Below, in pieces: positions 1 through 12,784 of a stretch of 64,000 bases of DNA. The notes beneath the pieces are model-generated. The model was not told the origin of the DNA, made no database searches, and worked only from the letters and a program-made list of their open reading frames with translations. The stretch is taken from NCBI GenBank assembly GCA_037783415.1, contig JAZGTN010000097.1:2790001-2854000 (forward strand). The letters are read 5' to 3'. The stretch is from Leptasterias polaris. Taxonomy: Eukaryota > Echinodermata > Asteroidea > Forcipulatida > Asteriidae. The position numbers were made by a program, and so were the translations under genes. Position 1 is the stretch's first letter; each line of letters begins with the position of its first letter.

Positions 1-156
1 TTTGTTTTTAGATGAGGTCATTTGAAATGTAACAAAGGGCAAGTAATACCAGAGCAACATTTATACCAAGTACCTTTTTTTGTTTAAAGCATTTTCAGTT
101 TTAGAGTTCTGGTTTCTTTTCTTAAAATCACCAACAATGTCTCATTTTCTTTAAAG

Positions 157-3100
157 GTGAGGAGGCCTTCTCTTATGGATATGGAGGAACTGCCAAGATT
201 TCTGTTCAATGCAAATTCAGTGATTTTGGCGAAAAGTTTGAAGCTGGAGATGTGATCAGTTCATACTTGGTAAGGAATTGTTTATTTAATTTTTGTTAAA
301 TAAAGATGTAGCATAATGTTAAATCTGTTTAATAATGGTTATTTGTACTGGATCACCAACCAGGAGATTAGGTTTTAGAGGATTTACAGTAGTCAATCAT
401 TGTTACTTTACTTTGTTAGCCAACTCGGAGCTCATCCAGTAACCCTGTTATTTGGTTTGTACTTCCTGTTGATTGTGCTTTATGTACTGGGTACAAACAC
501 AGCATGCAGGGCTCAATGTTACACTGGGTGGCAGGCCGAAACCCAGTGATTTTAGTGTTGGGCCAAAAAACTCTTGACTCTTGTGTTTTTCAATTAAATA
601 AATCGTCAAGAACAAAAATGATGTTGAAATGTTTACTTTGACTTTGAATCAAAGTATACTTGCCATTAGAATGAGATAAATTTGTTCTTAGTGCTTGTTC
701 AAATAAAAAACGGTTTATTTGTCAAGCTGTGTGGACAGTTTTTTTTTCAATTGATTCTGTTATTATAAAAATAATTTGCAGTTCATTTAAAGTTTTGAGC
801 TACAATCCCTGCAGTCTTGTGGATTCCTGTATGACTGGGTACTGGGTATTGACTTACTGTCTTGTTCCATTTCTCAAACCAGGATTTTGAAGGAGAGAAA
901 CCCACCATCTCATACAGCAAGAATGGCAAAGATCTTGGTGTGGCTTTCACCATCGATGATGATCTGGAGGGCAAAGCACTGTTCCCCCATGTGCTGCTGA
1001 AGAACACATCTGTTTCAGTTAACTTTGGTCAGAAGGTAACTGCTAATCTTTAGTTTCACATATGCATCATAACCAAATGAGCCCAGCAGTTAGTCTAGGG
1101 GAAAAAAATTGGCTCTGCATTTACATCTTTTTGTTTTGCTATTTCTGTCTCAGTCTCTCTCTTTATGAAAAAATATATATATATATACATTGGTCAGCAA
1201 TGCCTGCGCACATGTTTGGACAGCGCGTGCACCAACCTACAGTGCGATATCTTCATACCATGAAGCCTGCACTACACCTGGAAGAAGAAGGGCTATTGCA
1301 GCACTACCATCTTGCAGGCATAATATTCTTCCTACTTGAATCTAATTTTAAAAAACAAAAAATCCCTTGAGAAATTTCAGCAACATTTTTATCAAATATT
1401 ACCTAAAAAGCCTATACCATGTACATGTTGATCAGTTTTTGTACTTGATAACAGTTTCAGACTTTTTTTCAAGGGCAATATGTCATGCCTGATGACGTAA
1501 TGTTCATTGAAAAGAAATTGATGTGGACTTCAGGTAATAGAAAACAAATTATTTTAGTGGTGTAGGATTTTCTCAGTCCAATTTGTTTTGTGCTGTGCAT
1601 CTTACAGGAAGAGCCATTTTTCCCTGTGCCAGAAGGCTTCACGCTGATCGGTGCGGTATCTGAAGAAGATAGAGTCCGTGGGCCTCTTCCCCCAGCCACT
1701 AAGAAAGACTCTGAGGTAAGAAACCAATCATTTAAATTGTCTGTCGTCTGTTGTATTGTAGAGCCTAGATTGAATTGTCTGTCGTCTGTTGTATTGTAGA
1801 GCCTAGATTGAATTGTCTGTCGTCTGTTGTATTGTAGAGCCTAGATTGAATTGTCTGTCGTCTGTTGTATTGTAGAGCCTAGATTGAATTTGATTTTGCA
1901 AATATTTGAAGGCTTTGAAACTTTGTGGTGTACTGACAAGGGCCCAATTTCATAGAGTTGCTTAAGCAGAAAATAAATTGCTTAAAAATTGTCTGCTTAG
2001 CAGAAATGAGAAGAATACCAGTAAAAAATTGTACACGTGACATGGTAGCTCGGCTGGTAATCTTATTCTGGTAAGCATAATTTCTTTGTGCTGAAGCAGC
2101 GCTGTGAAATAGGGCTCATGTCATTTACCTCAAGGAAGGCATGGTTTTGTACGTAATCTTCCTGTCTAAACTTGATTTCAGATCTTGATGATGGTTGGCT
2201 TACCAGGAGCCGGTAAGACCACATGGGTAGAGAAGTACTGCAAGGAACACCCAGAGAAGAAGTACTACATCCTGGGCACCAACCTTATCATGGATAAGAT
2301 GAAGGTAACATAGAATGCTCATCCAATACGTACCCCTCGCTGAAAGGCCTAATTTACTGTGTGTGGCAAGCGTAGCTTACACACAAGGTTGCAATTCACT
2401 GAATGCTGTTAGAAATTAGTATAAATTAAGTTTTATTTTGAATACTAGTTTTAAAGGACTGGGGGAGTTTTTTTCAGTTGAGAAGTTTGCCTTTATTTAT
2501 AGATGTTTTTTTTTGTAATTATTAAATTGTATTGTGTGCCAGATACATTTGTATGTGTCATAGATCGCCAACTTGTGCAATTGTGCTATGCAAGTAATCA
2601 CCTCGTCATGAAATAATCCCTGGTCAATGTGAATTGTTTTGAGCAAAATCGTCACCGGTTGTGAACATTTAAAACTCTTTATGTGCAGTAGAATACATTG
2701 AGTAGACTTTGATTGAAAGTCTGTGTGTAGCTTATGAATACAATATAAAAAGGTCAAGGTATAACTTGTGGACATCTGTCCTTACAGAAATTCAAATTTT
2801 TCTTGTCAGTTCAAAAAGTGATCTTTCAAATAAAAGTTAAGCAATTCTAAAAGCAACAAATCTTATCCTTTGGAGATTGCAGCATGCAATGCTGACAACT
2901 TTCGTCTTCTGTTGGAAGTAAGCAGTTCTCACTATTAATGACAGCGATGCTTTGACTTTACACGTAGAACAACCCGATGCAGTTTCTATCTCTGTACTCA
3001 TTAAATTGACTGTCAGATGCAGAGGTTTAGGTTTCAGAAAAGCTTGGATTGTGAAGAAAACTGCTATTCTTAACATCTTTTGTGTTACACTGAATTGACT

Positions 3101-6100
3101 GATGAGGTTGTGCAGTTGATGACAAATTGAAATCATTTGAAAAGAGTTCACCAGTATTTGCAATCGGGATAGTAGAGCATGTACATTGGGAAGGTTATTT
3201 ACAGTTCTGTGTATAGTTTATCTGTACAGCACACAGCCAATGTTTAAGGGGTGTTTATTAGGCATTTGTCTTGAAGCTAATTTTTGTACAGTATCTTTGT
3301 TAGACATTTGCATATTTATTGACTTGATTAAAATAGGTATTTAGGATTGTTTTCTCAAATAATTGTAGAAGCGTTGGAACAGTTTTTATCGGCGTTTGAG
3401 CTGTGTAGGATTTAAGCATTAGTAGAATGAAACGTACAATGCACCTTAAATGCAGGCATTTTCAGTGTAAGACTGATTGTTTGAGACTCTGTCATATTGC
3501 AGGCCTACGGTAATTTTCGTTTTCTTTTTAACCAAATTAAAGTACTGGAAATCTGCATTTTGTGAATTGCTACCTTGAAAGTAAGCTACGCAAGTTCGTA
3601 CATCAGACTTCCTGGAATGGCCTTTATAATAGACTTCCCAAGTTTTTTAGGATCTGACATTTTCAAGGCGACGCTGAGATGAGATGAGATTCTATTTATA
3701 GATTATGACATAATGTACAGGCTGCTCAGCCTTTATCCACACAGATGCTTGATGCTGAACACCAATGATAAAACCTCCCTGAGGATGATACTCTTAAGAG
3801 ATTGCCCAGCGATAACTTCACAGATTAACAGTCACAACACAGAGTTAAACATTTGTAAGTAGAAACGAAGATGACCCGGGCGATAAACGACATAGGCTTC
3901 AAAAACACAGTGAGTCTTAGTGACTTTCAGATCGTCTTTCTTAGTCATTCGTAGCAGGGATCTAACCGTACTCTTTTTCCCAGGTTGGTTTCATTAGTAG
4001 GTGTGTGATGCACTTATCTGGCATTGCACAAGGTTTTATGGCTTGTATAATAACAACCTCAACCCCACAAATCTGTAGGTGATGGGACTTCCTCGAAAGC
4101 GCAACTACAGTGGCCGCTGGGATACCTTGATGGACAAGGCAACCAAATGTCTGAACCGGTTCTTTGACATGGCTTCTCGTAAGAAGCGCAACTTCATCTT
4201 GGATCAGGTTAGTAATGCCTCTCAAACTCTTCCACTCTCCTCAAATTATTGTCATCATTTGTCTTTTGTGTTCATCTAACTTTTAGCTTCAAGTTTGAAA
4301 GTTAAAATGTAGTTTAATATCTTAATAGTTTGGTGATGCAAACTTGCTTTATTTGATACAACTACTTTCAAGGAACTTTTTGTAATTTTTTATTATTTAG
4401 TTTCAGTAATTTTTTCAGAGAGGCAGTCATCAAGGTTTTTATACAAAAAAGTAGAACATTTCCCAGTAGTGACTTTTGTGTAAAGATGGATAATGTACAG
4501 TGTGTGTAATTGTATATAACTAAAACAGTGGCATGGGAGCTATCCTTGAATATTGGAGGATGAAGTGAACCATGCGAGGGAATACATAGCAGCCATGATA
4601 GTCTTCCAACTGCAGTCTGGTTTCCGATTCTGAAAAGTTGTTATTAATAAGTCCTGAAAAGTCTAGAGCCTACACCATGTGTACATGAAGGTCAGCTGTT
4701 GTACTCGATAAACTGTTCCTACTTTTTTACAAGGACCAAATATCATGCCTAACTTAGATGGTAGGATCGTTTAAGAAGTCGCGTCAAAGAAAGTTTACCA
4801 AATCAAAGTGATCAACCAGTCAAGTGGACACTTCTTTACAGTTTAAAACAAATACTGCATCGGAAAAAATAACATACGGTTGTTTTGAAGCACAGTTTTA
4901 TATAGATCGTGGCATGCCCAAACAACATCTCTGATCTTTGCCTGAAGTCCAAGAGTCTTTTAATGAAGTATTATTCAGGAAAAGAGAAAAACTTTTAGGA
5001 AATTATTTAGCCTTAAGTTTAAAAAAGCTTGTAGGTAATTGTTTGATTATTTGATTTAAGGTCTTAAATGACCTAAGGTACAAAATGTCTACATTTAGTC
5101 GACTTCGTCACTTGATTTGATCCAAGCTCATATGGACACTGATTGAGTAGGTGGCTCAGTATTTCTGTAATTATTGTATGTGCTAGTTTGAAAAAGGTTT
5201 GTGATATAAATTGAAAGAGCAAAGTTTCAAGTAGTGTTAATGGCAGTGAACTAACCCATTATGAATTGGTCATTTTCTTTCAGCAAAAGGTGAGTTCCGT
5301 AAAGTAGGTGGCTAGTAGGGGTAGTGAGACGGGGGCTTGGGATGGAGCTAGTACACATGAGCTTTACTTTACTGATGTTATAATCCATGTTGTGGAATTC
5401 CTCATTGCAGAGAGTAACCAAGCCGGCCAATCTTGTCCCTTTTTATTGAGAACTTTAATCCTTTCTCCATTTATTACCTGACGTCAGACAAATGTGTATC
5501 CCTCTGCAAGAAGACGAAAAATGCGACCTTTTGAGGGTTTCACCGGAAAAGCAATCGTAGTAGTACCCACAGATGAGGAATTTCAGAAGCGAATTGAAAA
5601 ACGCACAAAGGAGGAAGGCAAGGACGTGCCCGAACATGCAGTGTTGGAAATGAAAGGTAGGATCAACATCGCAGACTCCACACAGGCAGTGAGACAATCT
5701 CATAGCTATAGGTGCAGCTTCAGGGAAACGCCCTTTAGGGGTGTAGTTGTAGGGGTTGCCCACCAAAACATGCACCACTTTTCTTTCTAATGCTGGTCGA
5801 TTTTCGTCGCTCTCTTTTAACCAGCCAATTTTGAGCTGCCAGAAGAAGGTCAACTCTTTGAAGAGGCTGTCTTTTCGGAGCTGAGCAGAGAGGAGTCCAA
5901 GCCCCTGGTAGAGAAGTATAACAAGGAGGGACGTGATGCTGTTGGGTCAGCTCCAAAGCGATTCCGTGATGACCGTGACCGTCGTGGTGGTGGCGGTGGT
6001 GGGTTCAACCGAGGAGGAGGGTTCAACCGAGGAGGAGGATTCAACCGTGGTGGTAGCGGCGGCGGCGGGTACGGTGGAGGCTACAACCGAGGAGGATACA

Positions 6101-9100
6101 ATCGTGGTGGTTATGATCGTGGAAACGACCGTGGGGGCTACCGAGGTGGATACAGGGACCAGAGACAAAGCCGTGGAGGTCAGTAGCAACCAGTAAATTC
6201 TTTTTTTTAAACTACTGAAAGGATGTTTTTTAGTCATAACCCTAACATTTTCCCTTCAGTTTCACATAAAATAGTATGTAACCATTTAAATTTCAAAATT
6301 GGGAAATTTGTGGTTCATACCTTCATATTTGTTGCAGGTGTCATTTTATTCTTAGCAGTTTGATTTGTTGAAAAGATTAATGGTAAATTGATGAATGCAA
6401 AATCAGTCATACAAATTGTTTTCTCCCCACAGGTTATGGTGGTGGTGGTGGTGGTGGTGGTGGAGGCTACGGTAGTGGCGGTTACGGTGGTGGCGGCGGC
6501 GGTGGTTACCGTGGAGGTAACTACGGAGGCAGCGGTGGCTACAGAGATAACAGAAGCAGCTCCGGGCATGGCGGCAGTCACAGTGGTGGCAGTGGCTACG
6601 GCAGCAGGGACAGCAGCAGCAGTTATGGCAGCCGGGATTCTAGCAGCCGTGGCGGGAGTAGTTACGGAAGTGGTGGTGGTGGTGGTAGTGGTAGTAGCAA
6701 CTACGGCGGTAGTAACAATAGACGGGACCAGGGATCCTCATATAACAGACAGGTAGGAAACTTTTGCCAACTCTTGTCTCTACTCTCTACTGTATGAGAT
6801 TGATATTTCCCATGTACACAATGAAACTTCATCCCTGATAATGCATTGTGTATTTACACGTGGGTTGTTGTTCCAGGCATGTGAGCGGGTCACAGAAAAA
6901 AAATGCGGAAAACTTTAGCAAGTGAAATCCGTGTCCGGATTTTGGGCCAGCGCTACAGTCTGAATAACAGGCTTTGTACTGCAGCGTAGACAAAACATTA
7001 ACAGAAATATAAGCCACAATTCTTACTTGGTAACAATGTGTTGTTCGTCCTCATTTTCAATATGTTTTTGTGACATTCCTTAGAAATGTGTTCCACAAAC
7101 AAGCGCGATGCGTTTATTATCACAGACGACGTAACGTGAAAGACTGTGTGCGCCTAGTCTTGGCTCAGGGTGTTGGCTTTTTAATACAGTTTTTAGTACA
7201 GCGCCCTCTCTTGGTGGAACGGGATGACGACATGGGTAAGTATAATGGGACATCGCGCTTAACGAAAAATGAACAACAGCTTTAATCAAAGACTAACGCA
7301 GAGCATTTTACTGGGTCTAGCCCCCGACTCGTGTTGAAATCAAATAGCAATTAAAGTGATTCCCGATGCTAGGTTCCCCTTCTCTGTGTGAGTGTTGTGC
7401 ATGCACTTGCTGCTTGATGATCGAAAAAAACAAAACGTGGACCGGCCATTCACGGCGGAGACAGGAAAAACGCGGAGCCCGCAAGAAAAACGCAGAAGGG
7501 AAAATAAAAAACGCGGATTTCCGCGTAAACGCGGAGGTCTCCGCGTAAACGCGGAGGTCTCACATGCCTGTTGTTCAGTTACAGTCACAGTCTCTGTCCA
7601 AAAAAGTTGTGCGTGCTTACATGTCTTCTAGGGTTAATGATGCATAGACATGTGTTGTCTGTATTTTATGTCTAATCATGCAGCTTTTCAGCTGATTAGC
7701 TCATTTTTTATTTTTTTTATTTTTGTTTAGTGCCATATTTAGTCAACTGAAGAACACTGTACAGACCATAATTTTAAAGGAGCGCGATCGCGCTCCTCCG
7801 CGCTCCTTAATGTTTTCCAAGGAGAGCAAAAAAAAGCGCTCCTTACAAATTTAACAAGAGTATGTTTTTTCAAAACCCTAGTTGTTGATTAAAATAAGCC
7901 GCTTGAATCTCGGAGTTGGCAGTGGCAACATCTAAAGAGTGCACGCTTTTTCTTTTCCCCCCGTTAATTTTACCTTTATTTCACCGTTCGTAAATTGTGG
8001 CCCGGCGGCGGCCAGACCGGACCACCATGCGGTGATTTATTTCTTCCATGTGCCGTCGTGTATTGTATGCAGCTAGATCTATTGATATGTGTAGACTTCT
8101 CTCATTCCCCGCTTCATTCGCGGTACAGTTTGACCGTAGTACATGTACAATGTATGTTTACTGCTGCAGCAAAGGAACATGTGTGGAGACATTGAAAAGT
8201 CTACTGACAACAACGCACGGTGGGTTGTGCGGATGCCCGCGAATCGTTAGACTTTTTTCACCAGTCGTCACTATCCACGTTCATAGGCAAAAGCGCCAGT
8301 TCTTTGATTCGTTTAATGTGTTTTACGGCTGGAGATATTTTTACGCATTGAACTATGACCTGGAAGAAACTTCGAGATAATTCCTGCAATGAGTGTGCGT
8401 CACACACGTGTGAGGGGATCGTCGACGACGTTTGAGTTGACGTCTTACATTATTTTTCCAAAATGATTTGGTTTGCGATCTTCGAGGATGTGTTTCAAGA
8501 AGAATTTTCAATGTCCAAAAGGACACTTAACCCAATGATTCACTAACACAGGTAAAGACCCCAAACATCAAAATTTCTTTTAACAAAAACCATTGAAAAC
8601 GTCATGACTGCTCCGTTCATATTTTCGTGGATTATTTCGGAAGATCATTATGATTGTATTTTTTTGTTTTTTTAGACACTATACGTCTGATTTCATCTTT
8701 TGTAAAAGTATTTTCCTCCTATTTACTCGTCCCCGGCCCCATCTATGGTCCCAATAACGCCCGAGGGGTTCACAGAGTGCGGCGCTGACGCACGAGTCAA
8801 CTTGCCCAAATTCCGGACACCACAAATTCGGGCTTTGCCCAAAATCCGGACAAAATTTTTAGCGTTAGATTTTTCCGGATTTTTTGTCATCGCCTATTCT
8901 TATGCATATGCGCAGTAAATTCAAATCGCTCTCCTTAATTCACTTTCTTGATTTAAGGAGAGCAATTTACAGCTCTCCTCAGATTTATTAAAATGAAGGC
9001 CTGACTGTACAATGTTGTGTGTGTTTGGAAGTTCATCTTATTTTCACAAACTCAAAATTGCATGTTTGGTAACTTTTCATCAATCTATTGTTTTCAGGGG

Positions 9101-9517
9101 AATTACGGTAGTACTGGTGGCTACAGTAGCCAGGGAGGCAGTGGTTATGGAAGCAGCAGTGGGGCGAGCAGCTACACCGGCGGTGGTGGTGGTAGCGGTA
9201 GCAACACTGGCGGAAGCTATAGCAGCAGCACTGGCACCACTGGCACTGGCTATGGCACTGGCTCTGGCTCTGGCTATGGCACTGGCTATGGCTCCAGTAC
9301 CAACACCGGTAGTACCGGTCAGGTGGCATCCACAACGGGTCAACAGGGATACACCAACCAGCAGTATCAACAGTATGCACAGCAGTATCAGCAGTACCAA
9401 CAATACTACCAGAATAACCCTCAGTACGCCCAGCAGTACGCCCAGTATGCCCAGCAGTATGGCAACTACGGAGGATACGGTCAGGGCTCAGGGTCCAGTG
9501 GGGGTACCTCTCAGTAG
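157..9517 (+). CDS. HNRNPU-like: hnRNP U / UL-like RNA-binding protein, 3' nine exons (5' end outside window)
   Basis: Nuclear RNA-binding protein of the hnRNP U (SAF-A)/hnRNPUL family, which acts in pre-mRNA processing and chromatin-RNA scaffolding. Coding exons with consensus splice sites and matching phases: 157-269, 883-1035, 1608-1715, 2182-2304, 4079-4207, 5488-5656, 5825-6178, 6433-6752, 9098-9517, giving 628 residues to the TAG at 9515-9517. Exons 1-3 encode the SPRY domain ([22 protein letters not shown]). Exon 4 has the P-loop GLPGAGKTT and [10 protein letters not shown]. Exon 5 has [13 protein letters not shown] and [10 protein letters not shown]. Exon 6 has [18 protein letters not shown] and [15 protein letters not shown]. 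All of these match the family closely and in order. Exons 7-9 are an RGG/GY-rich then Gln/Tyr-rich low-complexity tail ([17 protein letters not shown]), longer than in a minimal hnRNP U. The N-terminal SAP domain expected upstream is not in the window. U versus UL1 orthology is not decided here. Confidence 0.93.
1736..1889. repeat. 38-bp tandem repeat, four units, in hnRNP U-like intron
   Basis: The unit starts ATTGTCTGTCGTCTGTTGTA and ends in GAGCCTAGATTGA. Unit starts at 1736, 1774, 1812 and 1850 give an exact 38-bp period. The units are nearly identical, so the expansion is recent. It begins just 20 bp after the donor of the 1608-1715 exon. Confidence 0.9.
1940..2117. repeat. Dispersed short repeat with inverted ends (GGGCCCAATTTCATAGAG family)
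   Basis: Starts GGGCCCAATTTCATAGAG and ends with an imperfect inverse (GCTGTGAAATAGGGCTC), with TTGCTTAAGCAGAAA and CTGCTTAGCAG inside. A diverged relative lies at 11941-12120. Probably a non-autonomous short interspersed element; no coding capacity. Confidence 0.6.
2305..5487. other. hnRNP U-like introns 2305-4078 and 4208-5487, no further gene seen
   Basis: The two introns flank the 4079-4207 exon. No other coding exon was recognised. Near 4660-4755 is a sequence (ACCATGTGTACATGAAGGTC ... AAATATCATGCCTAA) that is a diverged copy of the one around 1405-1490 in an upstream intron of the same gene, so a small interspersed repeat is present twice. Confidence 0.5.
6753..9097. other. 2.3-kb last intron of the hnRNP U-like gene, GC-rich repeat islands
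   Basis: No exon recognised. It contains a CGCGGA-rich stretch at about 7450-7560 with a 20-bp unit (CCGCGTAAACGCGGAGGTCT) present twice in tandem. A perfect 20-bp palindrome AGGAGCGCGATCGCGCTCCT lies near 7780, followed by several inverted AAGGAGAGC/GCTCTCCTT motifs at about 7815-7850 and 8925-8980. GTCCGGATTTTGGGC near 6933 recurs inverted near 8850. This suggests decayed mobile DNA, but no clean element ends were found. Confidence 0.45.
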
Positions 9518-9844
9518 AAGCCATTTGGTCAAAGCAAACCTTTCCAGTTGATCTGCTTTACTGGCGTTTTTTTTTTTATACTTGATAAAAAAATAATTTC
9601 TTGGGAATGTGATTCAAGGCTACTATCGTAACATTGGGTTAAGTTGGAATAGTGGTTAACAAAAAAACGTGAAATTTTTCATTTTAGAAATTTGTAAATA
9701 TTTTAGATATTAAATCCTTAATCTTGTTCTGCATTACTCTGTTTTAGATGAGTGTTGTGAATAGGGTATTAAACTGATTGAACCAAGGATAGTTCAAATA
9801 GTGTATTCTTCACCATCTTAGGGTTAAAACCACACAAAAAATGA

Positions 9845-9891
9845 AATAAATGAAGACAAAAATGTATTGCTCAGTTTCCGAGATGAATAAA
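9845..9891 (+). terminator. Candidate poly(A) signals of the hnRNP U-like gene
   Basis: Two AATAAA hexamers (9845-9850 and 9886-9891) lie about 330-370 bp after the stop codon, the first ones downstream. Further hexamers (10941) could give longer 3' UTRs. Assigned by position only. Confidence 0.4.
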
Positions 9892-11940
9892 ATGAGTAAT
9901 GTGTAAAACCATTTTCAGATCAAATGTAGGTAGCAGGGCAGTTAATTTGCATTTTGCTTTAATAGTTTAGCAAACTCTTTCAAGTTGAAATGTCATGTTA
10001 GAAATCAAGGAAAGATTTTTTATAATTTGTGTTTTCTTCATTTCGTTAAATACTATTGTTATAAAATACTTTTTGTTTTTAAGAGTGTAATTCTGTCATT
10101 CCAATTTTGTATCCACTTGTTCTGAAGGTTAGTTTGTAACAGTGACATTGTTGGTAGTGGTGTACATTGTAGCAGCAGTCAGTAAGAAGGTGCCCTCTCC
10201 CCCAGGTTTAATCCAAACTATGACCCAAAAGGTGTATGTACACACTGAGAAGGGTAATCATTTATGCTCATAGCTAGATGTCTTCATATCAGATGAATTT
10301 AGTCAGTGTTTCGTTATCTGGTTATCTACTGTACATGCCATACTGTTGTAAAGTTGTTGGATCACCCCTTCCCCATGGCATTGTTTCTACAATCCCGACC
10401 AAAATGGTTGTGACACTTGACAATAAACATTCCCTCCCTGTTCCCTACCCCCTCCCTCAAATCAATGTTGTTACCTCGCATGCAGTGAGAACCAACATTG
10501 ACTGGGGCCGGTTGAATGGGAGCTCAGTAAGATCTGGTAGGGATTGTCATTACAAAATTCTGCATTTTTCTAAAATTTCTCAACCTTGGTAAAACAAAAA
10601 AGTAACATGTTGGGGGGGGGGGTGATTCTCCATTATTTCCCATAACTTTGTAGGTATACCCATCAGTTATATCCAGTATACTGTTAGATTGGCACATGTA
10701 CATGCATGAATTAGTGTGATTACACTACAATGTACTCTAGTAAAATCTTTTGCATGTATTGAGTTAAGGGCACGATAATGTGGACTTAATTTTAACGTGA
10801 CTGAGACACACAGCCCAAGGATAGACGACTGTTCCACAGATACCTCAGTTGCTGAAATCATTGATAAACATGTTTTGTGGTAGTTTGGTTTTGTTGTTTT
10901 TTACTTAGATCTTCAAAAGTGATTGAGAAAGTCTTCATGTAATAAAATGTTGTTTACTTTTTAAAGGTATCAATCTTAAAAAATGATATGCAAGGAAAAT
11001 AGTGATGCAGGTGCTTTGAAGTGGAACGTTGAAGAATGAGTGAAGCACAGATGTTTGTTTAAGCTTTTATTCTTCATTTCATGTTTTTGCCAAAAAGGGA
11101 TTCAGTTATAGGTCCATGCATAAGGAATATTTGAGAAACTGTTGTGAAATAGCACCGATTGTCTTTTTTCTCTTTTTTTAAATCAAAATTAAGCTGCTGT
11201 AGTTTGCCAATGCTTGCTTCGTTCTTGCAGAATCATCCTGACGAACTGGTTTTAATTACTAGCCTGGTTCTATATTTTCATTTGTCATCACGCGCATACC
11301 ATTTACACAATCATGGAACTCAGGGACCCTAGTTCTGTTACTCTTGATTTGTACAGTGAAAAAAAACAGGAAAATACTGGTGATCCTGATGAAGAAGTGT
11401 TGAGTCTTTAAAAATAATTACTGGAACTTTTTAAATGATGAACTTTAAGATTCTTGAGATGGATTAATAAAAAATCCCAGTGGGAATTTATTTGCATCCT
11501 TGATATCAGAGTTGTGTCTTGTAACAATTTTTATTTTATACAAAGTTGTCTTTTCTTATTAAAAAAGATGATGCATTACCAGCAAACCGTGAATGGCTTC
11601 TTACACCTGTCCAAATGTCCCATTACTTTTCCTTATGCCTGATATGTGTTAGAGAGTGTGTCGTGTGCCCCCCCCCCCCCCATACTTTAACACTCTTTTC
11701 CTCTTGTACAGAAGTAACCCTCCCCCCAACCCTCTGAACAATTCCTGGGATTCCCATCAGAACACAAAATAGGAGGGAGGGGTGTAGACCATGCCACATG
11801 CATTTTCATTTATAATTTTTTTTTCTTCTAAACACAGTCTTGTGATTGTCAGAATTTTTCACTAATCACCCTGCAGTGCACCTGTAGGTTTTATTGAACG
11901 AGGCAAATAGAGTCAACAAGACTTGGCCCTTGCTATGACC

Positions 11941-12120
11941 AGGGCACAATTTAATAGGGCTGTTTATGCACAAAAAATAGAAGCAAAAAAAAAAAATGCT
12001 TACCACAATAAGGTTACAAGCCAAAATACCATGTCACATGCATCCTATGTGACTGTTATCCCCATATCCTTTTTAGTTGAGAACCATCTGATGCTTAAGC
12101 AGCTGTATGAAATTGGGCCC
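11941..12120. repeat. Diverged copy of the GGGCCCAATTTCATAG dispersed repeat
   Basis: Begins AGGGCACAATTTAATAGGGC and ends GTATGAAATTGGGCCC, the inverse of the start, with GCTTAAGCAGCTG near the right end. It shares this layout with 1940-2117. Non-coding. Confidence 0.6.
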
Positions 12121-12784
12121 ATACCTTCAGGTATGTATTTGAAATCGTGGGCGGGCCGTAAACATTGTAACATGTAACATTATGTACACTCGTGGAACTT
12201 CATTTCCAACTGTTATCCTATTTACAGGATATTTTATTTTCATACAATCTCATTCTTGTAAACAGCGTTGTGAAGTTGAGCTGGTTTCGTTGTCCTTTAA
12301 TAATTGTAAAGGGGTTTAAAATAAGAGGCATTCTTAATAGCTCTGTGGACAACTGGTGTTTGTCTAAACATAATAATATACAGAATGAGTTAATGGCTGT
12401 ACTAAAGATCCATAAAGAGTTGGTATCAATAATGTACTGGAGGCCTATACATTTAAAATTATGTGATGAATGTTGTCGTCTGATACATGTGTTTCAATTC
12501 AAATTTACAGCAGGGGTGGCAAACCGAAAAATACTGTAAAGTCGTTGGACTGCTCCCGTCATTACCCCAAAAATCTACAGAAATAACCTTGTTGAAAATA
12601 TACTTAACATTGTTCAAATCAAGGTGTTAAAATCAAGAACTGTAAAAGGGAAGGAAAACTTGCAAGTCTGAATACTAAACACAAGCTAGTAAAGTTTCGC
12701 CAGACCACCATGCACTGACTGATGGAACGACAACTCCTTTAACTCCAACCCCATCGACTTGTGACATGTCCTCTCTAGCTGTTT

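Larger units (their letters stand above)
9518..12784. other. 3' UTR / convergent intergenic region
   Basis: This AT-rich stretch lies between the stop of the hnRNP U-like gene (+) and the stop of the synaptotagmin-like gene (-), so the two 3' UTRs face each other. Candidate plus-strand poly(A) signals AATAAA occur at 9845 and 9886, with another at 10941. A minus-strand AATAAA (TTTATT on +) near 12233 could serve the converging gene. A degenerate interspersed repeat lies at 11941-12120. Short open frames here show no family resemblance and are not called. Confidence 0.5.

Noticed and set aside
9012..9551. Long overlapping open frames in other frames and on the minus strand over the last hnRNP U-like exon and over 5933-6756
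   Set aside because: By-products of GGN/CAG low-complexity coding sequence; the real frame is fixed by splice phase and family similarity.
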